From positions 2,134,001-2,198,000 of the forward strand of contig NZ_CP141944.1 of NCBI RefSeq assembly GCF_035658495.1: a DNA stretch of 64,000 nt, read 5' to 3'. A program made the translations under genes and the position numbers. This document shows positions 11,692 to 20,065 of this stretch, one piece after another. The notes under the pieces are model-generated. The model saw nothing but the letters and a program-made list of their open reading frames with translations. It did no database searches and was not told the DNA's origin. Source of the DNA: Novosphingobium sp. RL4 (lineage in GTDB: Bacteria > Pseudomonadota > Alphaproteobacteria > Sphingomonadales > Sphingomonadaceae). Every line of letters begins with the position of its first letter. Position 1 is the first letter of the stretch.

Positions 11692-11704
11692 GATATAACA
11701 TATC
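11692..11704 (-). promoter_or_regulatory. Zur-like palindrome upstream of the TonB-dependent receptor
   Basis: GATATAACATATC is a perfect 5-3-5 palindrome 22 bases upstream of the receptor start. On the minus strand the sequence reads TGATATGTTATATC, close to the alphaproteobacterial Zur-box core (GATATGTTATA...). This would make the receptor zinc-repressed. The match is by eye only. Confidence 0.4.
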
Positions 11705-11816
11705 AATGCTGAAATGTTTCGCGACGACAAGGCGTTTCATACGCGCGATGAATGGAGTTTCGTTCTGAAATTCCCGGATAAATGGCGCCCTTGATCGCGG
11801 CGCCGGCAGCCAAGCC

Positions 11817-12155
11817 TTAGCGGCGCGGGCGCAGGCGCGGGTTCGGCTGAACCGTATCAACGAGCTTCAGGAAGTCGTCGATGCGGATGATGCGCTCGAA
11901 CTGGAAGCCGGCGCGGCCTTCGTGAGCCCAGATCAGATGGGCCTCGATCCGGCCGATCACCGGGAGGCGCATGACCAGGCGTTCGCCGCGTTCGAGCGGT
12001 TGTTCGCCTTGCGCCATGAAGCCCTGCGCAGAGAGATTGACGATGTGCAGATGGAGGTCGCCGAGCTGGCGATGTTCAGCAATCACCTTGTAATCGACGG
12101 GGTGCCGTGCCGCGCGACGCTTGTCGGTTACAGTGAGCTGCGCTCCTGCAGTCAT
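11817..12155 (-). CDS. PilZ domain protein (possible c-di-GMP receptor)
   Basis: The product has about 112 residues from the ATG at 12155. It is essentially a single PilZ domain, with the c-di-GMP contact motifs RRAAR near the N-terminus and NLSAQG (D/NxSxxG) about 30 residues later, followed by beta strands such as ERLVMRLPVIGRIEAHLIW. Such proteins bind cyclic di-GMP and affect motility or surface polysaccharide. The start is uncertain: an ATG at 12170 is in frame. A GAGG lies 11 bases before the chosen ATG. It is encoded alone, in the same direction as tyrS upstream but beyond the tyrS terminator. Confidence 0.82.
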   Translation of the reverse strand: MTAGAQLTVTDKRRAARHPVDYKVIAEHRQLGDLHLHIVNLSAQGFMAQGEQPLERGERLVMRLPVIGRIEAHLIWAHEGRAGFQFERIIRIDDFLKLVDTVQPNPRLRPRR

Positions 12156-12280
12156 CTCTAAATGCCTCATGATGGTGTTGTGACTGTGAGCGACAACGGT
12201 GCATCGAAATGGCAAAGAAACGGTAAACCTGTTCACTTTTGCGCGGTATGCGGCGGTCGAACGTGCCGCATATACGTTAA

Positions 12281-12309
12281 AATGCCCCGGTTAGGGGAAC
12301 CGGGGCATT
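12281..12309 (-). terminator. Intrinsic terminator downstream of tyrS
   Basis: A perfect 12-bp stem AATGCCCCGGTT with a 5-base loop is followed on the minus strand by TTTAACG. It lies 40 bases past the tyrS stop. Confidence 0.8.
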
Positions 12310-12348
12310 CTTGTGAGTAGAACTGCGTAAGGGCTGTGGAACGGTGGT

Positions 12349-13578
12349 TCAGGCGCCCTTGAGCACGGCGTGCTTCTTCTTGCCGAGGCTGAGTTTGCGG
12401 GTTTCGCCGGCGGGGATCGCGATCAGATATCCCGGATCGTCCATCGTCACGTCGTCCAGCTTCACCGCGCCTTCGCCGATCTTGCGCTTGGCCTCGCCGT
12501 TGGAGGCGGTGAAGCCGAGGTCGGTCAGCGCCGAACCAAGGCGCACGCCCTCGCCCGTCACTTCGAGCGTGGGGAGATCCTGTCCGAGCCCGCCGCCCGC
12601 GAAAGTGGCCTTGGCGGTCGCTTCGGCGGTGACGGCTGCGTCCTCGCCGCGGCACAGCCTGGTCACTTCGTTGGCGAGGACGACCTTGGCATCGTTGATC
12701 GCGGCGCCTTCGAGCGTTTCGAGGCGTGCAATCTCGTCCAGCGGCAGGTCGGTGAACAGGCGCAGGAACTTGCCGACGTCGCGGTCGTCGCAGTTACGCC
12801 AGTATTGCCAGAAGTCGTAGGAGGGCAGCATGTCCTCGTTGAGCCAGACCGCACCGGCCGCCGACTTGCCCATCTTGGCGCCGTCGGCTGTGGTGAGCAG
12901 CGGCGTGGTGATCCCGAAGACTTCCCTGGAATCCATTCGGCGGGTCAGTTCGATGCCGTTGATGATGTTGCCCCACTGATCGGAGCCGCCCATCTGCAAC
13001 GCCACCCCCATTTCCCTGGAAAGGTGGCGGAAATCGTAACCCTGCAGGATCATGTAGTTGAATTCGAGAAAAGTCATAGGCTGCTCGCGTTCAAGGCGCA
13101 GGCGCACCGAGTCGAACGAAAGCATGCGATTTACGGTGAAATGCGTGCCGACTTCCTGAAGCAGCTGGATATAGCCGAGCTGCCCGAGCCAGTCGTGGTT
13201 GTTGACCATGACCGCGTCGGTCGGCCCGTCTCCGAACTTCAGCAGGCGCGAGAAGATCGAGAAGATGCCCTTGATATTGGTCTCGATCGCCTCGTCGCTC
13301 AGCATCTTGCGGCTTTCGTCGCGGCCGGTGGGATCGCCGATACGGGTGGTGCCGCCGCCCATGAGCACGATCGGCTTGTGGCCGGCCTGCTGGAGGCGGC
13401 GCAGCATCATGATCTGCACGAGGCTGCCGATGTGGAGCGACGCGGCGGTGGCGTCGAAGCCGATATATCCGGGCACGACCTGCTTCGCCGCCAGGGCATC
13501 GAGGCCCTCCGCGTCCGTCATCTGGTGGATGTAGCCGCGCTCGTCGAGGAGGCGGAGCAGGGAGGAATTGTAGGTCAT
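12349..13578 (-). CDS. tyrS: Tyrosyl-tRNA synthetase
   Basis: The product has 409 residues from the ATG at 13578, the usual TyrS length; an upstream in-frame start would add an unrelated extension. The class I signature HIGS is at residues 49-52 and the KMSKS loop appears as KMGKS near residue 232. The tyrosine pocket shows GYIGFDATA and GGSDQWGN. The C-terminus holds an S4-type RNA-binding domain ([17 protein letters not shown]). It charges tRNA-Tyr. It is divergent from the DOMON-like gene across 150 bases and ends at a strong terminator. Confidence 0.96.
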   Translation of the reverse strand: MTYNSSLLRLLDERGYIHQMTDAEGLDALAAKQVVPGYIGFDATAASLHIGSLVQIMMLRRLQQAGHKPIVLMGGGTTRIGDPTGRDESRKMLSDEAIETNIKGIFSIFSRLLKFGDGPTDAVMVNNHDWLGQLGYIQLLQEVGTHFTVNRMLSFDSVRLRLEREQPMTFLEFNYMILQGYDFRHLSREMGVALQMGGSDQWGNIINGIELTRRMDSREVFGITTPLLTTADGAKMGKSAAGAVWLNEDMLPSYDFWQYWRNCDDRDVGKFLRLFTDLPLDEIARLETLEGAAINDAKVVLANEVTRLCRGEDAAVTAEATAKATFAGGGLGQDLPTLEVTGEGVRLGSALTDLGFTASNGEAKRKIGEGAVKLDDVTMDDPGYLIAIPAGETRKLSLGKKKHAVLKGA

Positions 13579-13728
13579 GATGGCCCAGTGCTTCTTTGGC
13601 TTGGATGGATCTAGAGCGGCGCGCGTAGCACGCACGGCGCCCAAGATGAAGCGGTTGGTCGCCCTGCCGCGGGCATCCGGCCGAATCCGCATTGCCAGCC
13701 CCCCGGCTCACCTTCTACCCGAACAGGC

Positions 13729-14265
13729 ATGGCCGACCTGACCCGCCACCCGGCGCACCCCTCCACCCTCGTCCGTTCCATCGAAACCCGCGTAATCGGC
13801 TTCGACACCGCCTGGCTGCGGGTTCGCTGGCGCATCCTCGGCGCCGGCAAGCTCGTGGTGCCCTCCTTCGCGGGCAAGGGCAGGGCGGACGAACTCTGGC
13901 GCACCACCTGCTTCGAACTGTTCCTGCAACCCGCGCAAGCCGCGGGCTATACCGAGTTCAATCTTTCGCCGTCGGAGCGCTGGAACGTTTACGATTTCTC
14001 GGGTCGCCGCGAGGGGATGGCCGAAAGGCCGATGCCCCGCGAGCCGGAATGCGCGATGCGCAAGGGTTCCGACATCGCCGTGTTCGACGCCGCCATTCCG
14101 GCGGGCGGCCTTCCGGAAGGCCCGCTGCGCTGCGGCTTCACGGCGGTGATCGAGGAGGAGGGCGGCGTGAAAAGCTACTGGGCACTTGCCCACAAGGCAG
14201 ATGCGCCCGACTTCCACGATCCGTCTTGCTTCACGCTTGAGCTTGCGGCACCCACCGCCTCATGA
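13729..14265 (+). CDS. DOMON-like domain protein
   Basis: The product has 178 residues. The sequence FSGKGRADELWRTTCFELFLQP-type block (here FAGKGRADELWRTTCFE), the FNLSPSERWNVYDF segment and the C-terminal WALAHKADAPDFHDPSCF match the bacterial DOMON-like family, a beta-sandwich related to heme- and sugar-binding DOMON domains. It has no signal peptide, so it is probably cytoplasmic. The function is unknown. Its stop overlaps the start of the next gene by 4 bases (ATGA), so the two are probably translated together; this pairing with a NamZ-type enzyme may hint at a cell-wall sugar. Confidence 0.75.
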   Translation: MADLTRHPAHPSTLVRSIETRVIGFDTAWLRVRWRILGAGKLVVPSFAGKGRADELWRTTCFELFLQPAQAAGYTEFNLSPSERWNVYDFSGRREGMAERPMPREPECAMRKGSDIAVFDAAIPAGGLPEGPLRCGFTAVIEEEGGVKSYWALAHKADAPDFHDPSCFTLELAAPTAS

Positions 14266-15461
14266 AATTCGGCATCGATCGCCTGCTGGCGGACCCTGAA
14301 CTGCGCGCTGCTCTCGAAGGACGCCGTGTCGCCCTCGTGGCCCATCCCGCCTCGGTAACCGAGGATCTGGTTCATTCGCTCGACGCGCTGATCGCCGCCG
14401 GCGTCAACGTGACGAGCGCGTTCGGGCCGCAGCACGGGCTCAAGGGCGACAAGCAGGACAACATGGTCGAGACGGCGAACGAGCTCGACCCGACTTACGG
14501 TATCCCGGTCTACAGCCTCTACGGTGAAGTACGCCGGCCGACCGAGGAGATGATGGCGAGTGCGGACGTGTTCCTGTTCGACCTCCAGGACCTCGGCTGC
14601 CGCATCTACACTTTCGTGACGACACTGCTCTATCTGCTCGAAGCGGCGCAGGAGCAGGGCAAGGCCGTCTGGGTGCTTGACCGGCCCAACCCGGCGGGGC
14701 GCCCGGTGGAGGGCACGATCCTGCTAGCTGGGCAGGAGAGCTTCGTCGGCGCCGGTCCTATGCCGATGCGTCACGGATTGACGCTGGGCGAGATGGGGCA
14801 CTGGTTCGTGCGCCGCTTCGGTCTCGACGTGGACTACCGCGTGATCGCCATGGATGGCTGGGAACCGGAAGGTCCGGGCTTCGGCTGGCCGCAGGACCGG
14901 ATCTGGATCAACCCGAGCCCGAACGCGGCCAATCTCAACATGGCGCGCGCCTATGCGGGCACGGTAATGCTGGAAGGCGCACTGCTCTCGGAGGGACGCG
15001 GGACCACGCGCCCGCTCGAAGTGCTGTTCGGCGCGCCGGACGTCGATGCCAGGGCCGTTCTTGCCGAAATGGAGCGTATCGCGCCCGAATGGCTGGCCGG
15101 CTGCGCGCTGCGGGAATGCTGGTTCGAACCGACGTTCCACAAACATGCCGGAACCCTGTGCAGCGGACTGATGATCCATGCCGAGGGCACGTTCTACGAT
15201 CACCATGCCTTCCGGCCCTGGCGCCTGCAGGCGCTGGCCTTCAAGGCGATCCGGAACCTCTATCCGGACTACGCGATCTGGCGCGACTTTCCTTACGAAT
15301 ACGAATTCGATCGCCTGGCCATCGACGTTATCAACGGCGGCCCGGCACTGCGTGAATGGGTGGAGGATCCGGCCTCGGTTCCGGCCGATCTCGAAGCGAT
15401 CGCGGGAGCGGACGAGGCGGCATGGCGCCAAGAGATCGCCGACCTGCTGATCTATCGCTGA
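14262..15461 (+). CDS. namZ: DUF1343 protein, NamZ-type exo-N-acetylmuramidase homologue
   Basis: The product has 399 residues. Family motifs run through the protein: GRRVALVAHPASV, FGPQHGLKGDKQDNM, SLYGEVRRPTEEM, FDLQDLGCRIYTFV, LDRPNPAGRPVEG, PSPNAANLNMARAY and LLSEGRGTTRPLE. DUF1343 proteins (glycoside hydrolase family 171) release terminal MurNAc from peptidoglycan fragments. The founding enzymes are often exported, but this one starts directly with MKFGIDRLLAD and has no signal peptide, suggesting a cytoplasmic recycling role. It overlaps the DOMON-like gene by 4 bases and ends at a terminator. The symbol is by family resemblance. Confidence 0.82.
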   Translation: MKFGIDRLLADPELRAALEGRRVALVAHPASVTEDLVHSLDALIAAGVNVTSAFGPQHGLKGDKQDNMVETANELDPTYGIPVYSLYGEVRRPTEEMMASADVFLFDLQDLGCRIYTFVTTLLYLLEAAQEQGKAVWVLDRPNPAGRPVEGTILLAGQESFVGAGPMPMRHGLTLGEMGHWFVRRFGLDVDYRVIAMDGWEPEGPGFGWPQDRIWINPSPNAANLNMARAYAGTVMLEGALLSEGRGTTRPLEVLFGAPDVDARAVLAEMERIAPEWLAGCALRECWFEPTFHKHAGTLCSGLMIHAEGTFYDHHAFRPWRLQALAFKAIRNLYPDYAIWRDFPYEYEFDRLAIDVINGGPALREWVEDPASVPADLEAIAGADEAAWRQEIADLLIYR

Positions 15462-15470
15462 AACAGGATC

Positions 15471-15494
15471 GAGGGCTCCCGAGCGGGAGCCCTC
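15471..15494 (+). terminator. Hairpin terminator between convergent genes
   Basis: GAGGGCTCCC, loop GAGC, and GGGAGCCCTC form a perfect 10-bp stem between the DUF1343 gene and the convergent outer-membrane protein gene. The U tail is poor on both strands. Confidence 0.6.
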
Positions 15495-15510
15495 TCCATT
15501 GGTGCGCTGC

Positions 15511-16071
15511 TTAGAAGCGCATGCCACCGGTCAGGGCGACCTGGCGGCGCTGGAAGTTCACGCCTTCAAAGCTGCCGAGATCGGCATAGTTGAATTCGAC
15601 GCCGACATAAGTGGCGGCGGAAAGATTGTAGTCGAAGCCGATCGCGCCCTGGATGCCGTCAAGCGTTTCGGAGTCGGAGTCACCGTCGAAGGTCGCCTTG
15701 AGCTTCATGCGGTCGTAGCCGACCTTGGCGTAAAGCTGCGAACGGGTGCCCAGGTTCAGGCCGATGCGGCCGCCGGCTGCGAAGTTGCCGGCCGAACCGA
15801 GGCAGAGGCCGCTGTCGCATTCCTTCGAGCGGGCGTATTCGTAATTGACGTAAGGCCCCACGGTGACTTTCGTGCTGACCGGAAGGTCGTAGCCGATCTC
15901 GCCGCCAAACGAGACAGACTGGCCCAGCTTGTAAACGTCGCCGTCGCTGACGGTGGGCGTTTCCCAACCGACGCGCGCTTCCGCGCGAAGACCGGAGAGC
16001 TTGGTCTCGTCGGCCAGAGCGGGCTGGGCAAGCAGAGCTGCGGCCACGAGGCCGTACTTATAAAAATTCAT
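15511..16071 (-). CDS. Small outer-membrane beta-barrel (porin family) protein
   Basis: The product has 186 residues with a signal peptide (MNFYKYGLVAAALLAQPALA, about 20 residues). Alternating strands of an 8-stranded barrel follow (RAEARVGWE, GGEIGYDLPV, VTVGPYVNYEYAR, AAGGRIGLNLG, LYAKVGYDRMKLKATF) and it ends in GGMRF with the C-terminal Phe recognised by the Bam complex. This is the Omp25/OmpA-barrel-like group common in alphaproteobacteria. Two cysteines (KECDSGLCLG) could form a loop disulfide. A strong AAAGGGGGA ribosome-binding site precedes the ATG, fitting an abundant protein. Confidence 0.8.
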   Translation of the reverse strand: MNFYKYGLVAAALLAQPALADETKLSGLRAEARVGWETPTVSDGDVYKLGQSVSFGGEIGYDLPVSTKVTVGPYVNYEYARSKECDSGLCLGSAGNFAAGGRIGLNLGTRSQLYAKVGYDRMKLKATFDGDSDSETLDGIQGAIGFDYNLSAATYVGVEFNYADLGSFEGVNFQRRQVALTGGMRF

Positions 16072-16306
16072 AATTTCCCCCTTTGGAGAAGCGCACCCGC
16101 TTCGCCAAATTACCGATTAAAGAACTGTAATACCTTTATTTTTATGCGCCCGAAGCGAGCGCGCAGCTAGCGGCTCTCGTGGCGGCTTTCAATCGACAAT
16201 TTCATGAATTGCGACGGGCATGTTGTTTTTGGGATGGTGATGCAGTCGTGCAACAATCGCAGCGATATTTGCCTCTGCCCGTTCTATTCATGCGGGCAAT
16301 GCCGCG
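16072..16306. other. AT-richer intergenic region upstream of the porin-family gene
   Basis: No gene is visible. The region is locally AT-rich (around 16120-16150, including CTTTATTTTTATG), which would suit the promoter of the minus-strand porin-family gene. A TGCCCG/CGGGCA hairpin with an 11-base loop (16276-16298) lies just past the stop of the minus-strand VWA gene and may end its transcript. Confidence 0.4.
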
Positions 16307-17488
16307 TCAGGCTTTCTTTCGGCTGAGTTCGCGCATGGCGCCGTCCAGACCGTCGAGCGTCAGCGGGAACATGGCCCCGCCAACCAGTTCGCGGATCATC
16401 CGGGTCGAACTGGAGTAGGCCCACTGCTGCTCGGGCGTGGGGTTGAGCCAGACCGTTGCCGGATAGGTCCGGGCGATACGGCCCAGCCACACCGCCCCCG
16501 CTTCGTCGTTCATGTGCTCCACCGAACCGCCAGGGTGGCTGATCTCGTAAGGGCTCATCGCGGCGTCGCCCACGAAGATCACCTTGTAGTCGTGCCCGTA
16601 CTTGTGAAGCACGTCCCAGGTGGGCGTGCGCTGGGACCAGCGGCGGCGATTGTCCTTCCACAGGCCTTCGTAGATGCAGTTGTGGAAGTAGAAGAACTCC
16701 ATGTTCTTGAACTCGGCGCTGGCCGCGCTGAACAGTTCCTCCATGAGCTGGATGTACGGGTCCATCGATCCGCCGACATCGAGGAACAGCAGCACTTTCA
16801 CGGCATTGTGCCGTTCCGGCCGCATGACCACGTCAAGCCAGCCCTGCTTCGCCGTGCCCCGGATGGTGCCTTCGAGGTCGAGTTCCTCGGCCGCACCTTC
16901 GCGTGCAAAACGGCGCAGGCGCCGCAGGGCAACCTTGATGTTGCGGGTGCCGAGATCGCGGGTGTTGTCGAGATTGGCGAACTCGCGCTTTTCCCAGACC
17001 TTGATGGCACGGCCGTGCGCGCCTTCGCCGCCGACGCGGATGCCCTCGGGGTTGTAGCCGGCATGGCCGAAGGGCGAAGTGCCGTTGGTTCCCACCCACT
17101 TGTTCCCGCCCGAGTGACGTTTTTCCTGCTCAGCCAGACGCTTCTTCAGCGTCTCCATGATCTCGTCCCAGGAACCGAGCGACCTGATCTGCTGCATTTC
17201 CTCCTGCGAGAAATAGCGCTCGGCGACTTTTTTCAGCCAGTCCTCGGGCATTTCGACCGGCTGCTGGCCGTAATCGGTGAGAACGCCCTTGAAGACCTTC
17301 TGGAACACCTGGTCGAACCGGTCGAGCAGGCCTTCGTCCTTCACGAAAATGGCGCGACTGAGGTAGTAGAAGGCTTCCGGCGTCTGTTCGATCACCCCGC
17401 GGTCGAGCGCTTCGAGAAGCACGAGATGCTCCTTGAGCGAGGCCGGAATACCGGCGGCGCGCAGCTCGTCGACGAAATTCAGCAGCAC
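16307..17488 (-). CDS. VWA domain-containing CoxE-like protein
   Basis: The product has 393 residues. The N-terminal helical part (LLNFVDELRAAGIPASLKEHL) is typical of CoxE-like proteins. The VWA domain follows, with a MIDAS-like motif altered to FLDVGGSMDPY, FYFHNCIYEGLW and VGDAAMSPYE. These proteins work with MoxR-type AAA+ ATPases as chaperones for metal centres or membrane complexes; CoxE/CoxD serve CO dehydrogenase. The matching MoxR gene lies about 2.6 kb upstream on the same strand (20066-20932) instead of adjacent. The start is a GTG with GGAG 8 bases upstream. The first MIDAS serine position (DxSxS) reads D-V-G-G-S. Confidence 0.83.
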   Translation of the reverse strand: MLLNFVDELRAAGIPASLKEHLVLLEALDRGVIEQTPEAFYYLSRAIFVKDEGLLDRFDQVFQKVFKGVLTDYGQQPVEMPEDWLKKVAERYFSQEEMQQIRSLGSWDEIMETLKKRLAEQEKRHSGGNKWVGTNGTSPFGHAGYNPEGIRVGGEGAHGRAIKVWEKREFANLDNTRDLGTRNIKVALRRLRRFAREGAAEELDLEGTIRGTAKQGWLDVVMRPERHNAVKVLLFLDVGGSMDPYIQLMEELFSAASAEFKNMEFFYFHNCIYEGLWKDNRRRWSQRTPTWDVLHKYGHDYKVIFVGDAAMSPYEISHPGGSVEHMNDEAGAVWLGRIARTYPATVWLNPTPEQQWAYSSSTRMIRELVGGAMFPLTLDGLDGAMRELSRKKA

Positions 17489-17569
17489 GGCAGCATCTCC
17501 ATTCCCCGTGACTTCTGGTCGCGCCCTCCCGCCTCGTCAATCTTCGCGCTCGAAGAACCGGCAGTGCGA

Positions 17570-17597
17570 TTGTGACGTTCGAACGGGCGGCTATAAA
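17570..17597 (+). promoter_or_regulatory. Probable promoter giving a leaderless hydroxylase mRNA
   Basis: TTGTGA (17570-17575), a 16-base spacer and TATAAA (17592-17597) resemble a housekeeping promoter. The GTG start codon of the next gene is 7 bases past the -10 element, exactly where transcription should begin. Confidence 0.5.
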
Positions 17598-17603
17598 CGC
17601 GGG

Positions 17604-18749
17604 GTGCAGCTTACATCGAATCAGGTCGCTCGATATCGCGAAGACGCCGTCAGGGCCTTGCAACGCGGGGATGGCAGGGCCGCCCTGGCCGCTCTGGAAC
17701 CATTGGCCACGCTACCCGACCCACCGTTGCTCTCGATTGCGCAGGCACATCTCATGGCCTCGGACCCGGCTGGTGCCGAGGCGGTGCTTGAAAGAGTTCT
17801 CGCCGCCGATCCCCGCAACATCGGCGCGTTGCTCCTGAAGGGCGATTCGCGGACCCGGCTCGGAGACAGCCGCGCCGCGATCGCGTTCTACAAGGCCGCA
17901 CTGGACGCCGCTTCGCGTCTCTCGTCGGTGCCGCCTGCATTGCAAGCGGCACTGGGGCAGGCGCAGCGACAGATCGCGGCGTTTTCCGCGCGCTACGAAG
18001 ACGAACTGCGCGCTCGCCTTGCCAACGATATCGGCGGCGTCTCGATAAGTCCGCGGATCGCCGAGGCGCTGGACATTCTGACCGGCAAGCGGGAAGTTTT
18101 CGTCCAGCAGCCGCAAAGCTTCTATTTTCCGGGCCTGCCGCAAATCCAGTATTACGAACGCGAGCAGTTCGATTGGGTTTCTGCCGTAGAGGCGGAAACG
18201 GAAGCGATCCGGGAAGAGCTGCTCGCCGTACTCGCGCAGGACGGTGCATTTCGTCCCTACGTGGAATCCGAACCGGGACGGCCCGCCAAGCAGAATTCCA
18301 TGGTTGGAGATCCGCGGTGGGGGGCCTGGTACCTGTGGCGGGGCGGCGAAGCAGTTGCCGGGCGAGCAGAACGTTGCCCCCGGACGATGGCGGCGCTGGA
18401 ACATGCGCCCATCCCGCGTGTCACGGGGCGCTCGCCGATGGCGCTGTTTTCCCGCCTTCAGCCCGGCATGCATATTCCGGCCCATACCGGCTTCCTGAAC
18501 ACGCGACTGATCTGTCACTTGCCGCTCGTCGTTCCGGCGGGGTGCCGGTTCCGCGTGGGTAACGAGACGCGTCAGTGGGAAGAGGGAAAGTTGCTCATCT
18601 TCGATGACAGCATGGAGCATGAGGCCTGGAACGATGGTTCGCAGGACCGCGTCGTCCTTCTGTTCGAAGTCTGGCGGCCCGAGATCAGCGCGGAAGATCG
18701 CGCCGCGCTTACCGTGATGTTCGAGTACATTTCCGCTTACGACGCGTAA
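17604..18749 (+). CDS. TPR-type plus aspartyl/asparaginyl beta-hydroxylase domain protein
   Basis: The product has 381 residues from the GTG at 17604. The first 130 residues are TPR-like helices (REDAVRALQRGDGRAALAALEPLA, AVLERVLAADPRNIGALLLKGD). The C-terminal half is a beta-hydroxylase of the PF05118 type: MALFSRLQPGMHIPAHTGFLNTRLICHLPL, FRVGNETRQWEEGKLLIFDDSMEHEAWN, with the two metal histidines in HTG and HEAWN and the 2-oxoglutarate arginine downstream. It would hydroxylate an unknown substrate using Fe(II) and 2-oxoglutarate. Its last 13 bases overlap the convergent DUF817 gene. Confidence 0.82.
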   Translation: MQLTSNQVARYREDAVRALQRGDGRAALAALEPLATLPDPPLLSIAQAHLMASDPAGAEAVLERVLAADPRNIGALLLKGDSRTRLGDSRAAIAFYKAALDAASRLSSVPPALQAALGQAQRQIAAFSARYEDELRARLANDIGGVSISPRIAEALDILTGKREVFVQQPQSFYFPGLPQIQYYEREQFDWVSAVEAETEAIREELLAVLAQDGAFRPYVESEPGRPAKQNSMVGDPRWGAWYLWRGGEAVAGRAERCPRTMAALEHAPIPRVTGRSPMALFSRLQPGMHIPAHTGFLNTRLICHLPLVVPAGCRFRVGNETRQWEEGKLLIFDDSMEHEAWNDGSQDRVVLLFEVWRPEISAEDRAALTVMFEYISAYDA

Positions 18750-19585
18750 GCCGCTTCGGTTCGGCGGCGGATACCGTGGACGGCGGCCACCAGTACGAAC
18801 GAGATGTACATCAGGAGATACCATGCCCCCAGCTTCGCCGGATGCACCAGTGTCCAGCCGGACTGCTGGTCCGGGTAGATCCAGGCGCGCGAGAACGTGC
18901 CGAGGTTTTCGGCGAACCAGATGAACAGGCTGACCAGCAGCCATCCCAGCAAGAGCGGCATCCAGCGGTCCGCACGCCAGACCCGGAAGCGGATGCGAGT
19001 GCGCGCGAAAAGGACGGCCAGCGCCGCGAACAGTCCGATCCGGATGTCGCGCAGCCAGTGGTGGGCGAAGAAGTTCACATAGACGGCGATCGCCAGGAGC
19101 CATGTGGCGGGGATGGGCGGGTAGCGGGTGAAGCGAAAGTCGAAGATCCGCCAGACGCGGGCGATATAGCTGCCCACGGCGGCATACATGAAGCCGGAAA
19201 ACAGCGGCACGCCGCCGATCCGCAGCAGGCTTGCCTCAGGATATTGCCAGGATCCGTAAGCGGTCTTGAACAGCTCCATCACCGTGCCCACGACGTGGAA
19301 GGCGAGGATCACTTTCGCCTCGTCGTAGGTCTCCAGCCGCAAGGCGAGCATGGCCACCTGGATTGCCAGTGCGGCCAGCGTCAGGAAGTCGTAGCGGGCC
19401 AGCGCTGCATCGGCTGGGTAGAACAGGTGAGTGGCTACCAGCAGCGCCAGCAAGACGCCGCCATAGAGGCAGGCCCAGCCTTGCTTGAACCCGAACAGCA
19501 GGAATTCATACAGCCAAGACTGCCATCCGGCTGCGGGTGTAAAATCCTCTAGTTGCTGCCGGATGGCGGCAAAACGGGTCTGCAT
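18737..19585 (-). CDS. DUF817 integral membrane protein
   Basis: The product has 282 residues from the ATG at 19585, with eight or so hydrophobic segments (LLFGFKQGWACLYGGVLLALLV, FLTLAALAIQVAMLAL, VILAFHVVGTVMELFK, PLFSGFMYAAVGSYIARV, TWLLAIAVYVNFFAHHW, LLLGWLLVSLFIWFAENL). The conserved block FKTAYGSWQYPE and WFAENLGTFSRAWIYPDQ identify the DUF817 family, whose function is unknown. It starts 29 bases after the GFA gene, so MoxR-GFA-DUF817 probably form one transcript. Confidence 0.82.
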   Translation of the reverse strand: MQTRFAAIRQQLEDFTPAAGWQSWLYEFLLFGFKQGWACLYGGVLLALLVATHLFYPADAALARYDFLTLAALAIQVAMLALRLETYDEAKVILAFHVVGTVMELFKTAYGSWQYPEASLLRIGGVPLFSGFMYAAVGSYIARVWRIFDFRFTRYPPIPATWLLAIAVYVNFFAHHWLRDIRIGLFAALAVLFARTRIRFRVWRADRWMPLLLGWLLVSLFIWFAENLGTFSRAWIYPDQQSGWTLVHPAKLGAWYLLMYISFVLVAAVHGIRRRTEAAYAS

Positions 19586-19614
19586 GACAGGATATGTTCG
19601 GCCCGGCAGCTCGA

Positions 19615-20055
19615 TCAGGAGCCTGTCGGCGCCGGAGACGCGGGAGCGGGCGGCTGGCGGGGCCAGCTTTCCAGAGCCTTGTCGAAGCTGGCCCATTCGG
19701 GCGCGTCTTCCGTCCAGATCACGGTTTCCGGGTGCAGGCCATGGCCCGCATCGAGAGCGCCGAGGCGCACGGTTGCGAGGTGCGGGCGCGCCGAGCTTTG
19801 CGCATAGACCTGCGTGCCGCACTTCGGACAGAAGTGAAAGGCAAGGGTATTGCCGCTTGCCGCCGTCCACGCCGAGTGGGCGAGTTCGCCTTCGATCGCG
19901 ACATCCTCGACCTTGAAGATGGCGTTGTTGGTCGGCCCACCGGAGGCGATCTGCTGGCACTGGCGGCACCAGCACTGGCGCGTGCCGATCGGTTCGCCTG
20001 TTACTTCGAGCGTGACGGCGCCACATGCGCAGCGGCCGGGATAGGGGGCGGTCAT
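19615..20055 (-). CDS. GFA family zinc protein (CENP-V/glutathione-dependent formaldehyde-activating-like)
   Basis: The product has 146 residues. The family zinc ligands are Cys9 and Cys11, Cys28/Cys30/Cys33 (CWCRQCQQ) and Cys76/Cys79 (FCPKCGTQVYA). The Mss4-like fold binds two zinc ions; most members have no proven enzyme activity, and the formaldehyde name is historical. The C-terminus is Pro/Ala-rich. It lies 10 bases after the MoxR gene. Confidence 0.87.
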   Translation of the reverse strand: MTAPYPGRCACGAVTLEVTGEPIGTRQCWCRQCQQIASGGPTNNAIFKVEDVAIEGELAHSAWTAASGNTLAFHFCPKCGTQVYAQSSARPHLATVRLGALDAGHGLHPETVIWTEDAPEWASFDKALESWPRQPPAPASPAPTGS

Positions 20056-20065
20056 GGCGTTCTTC

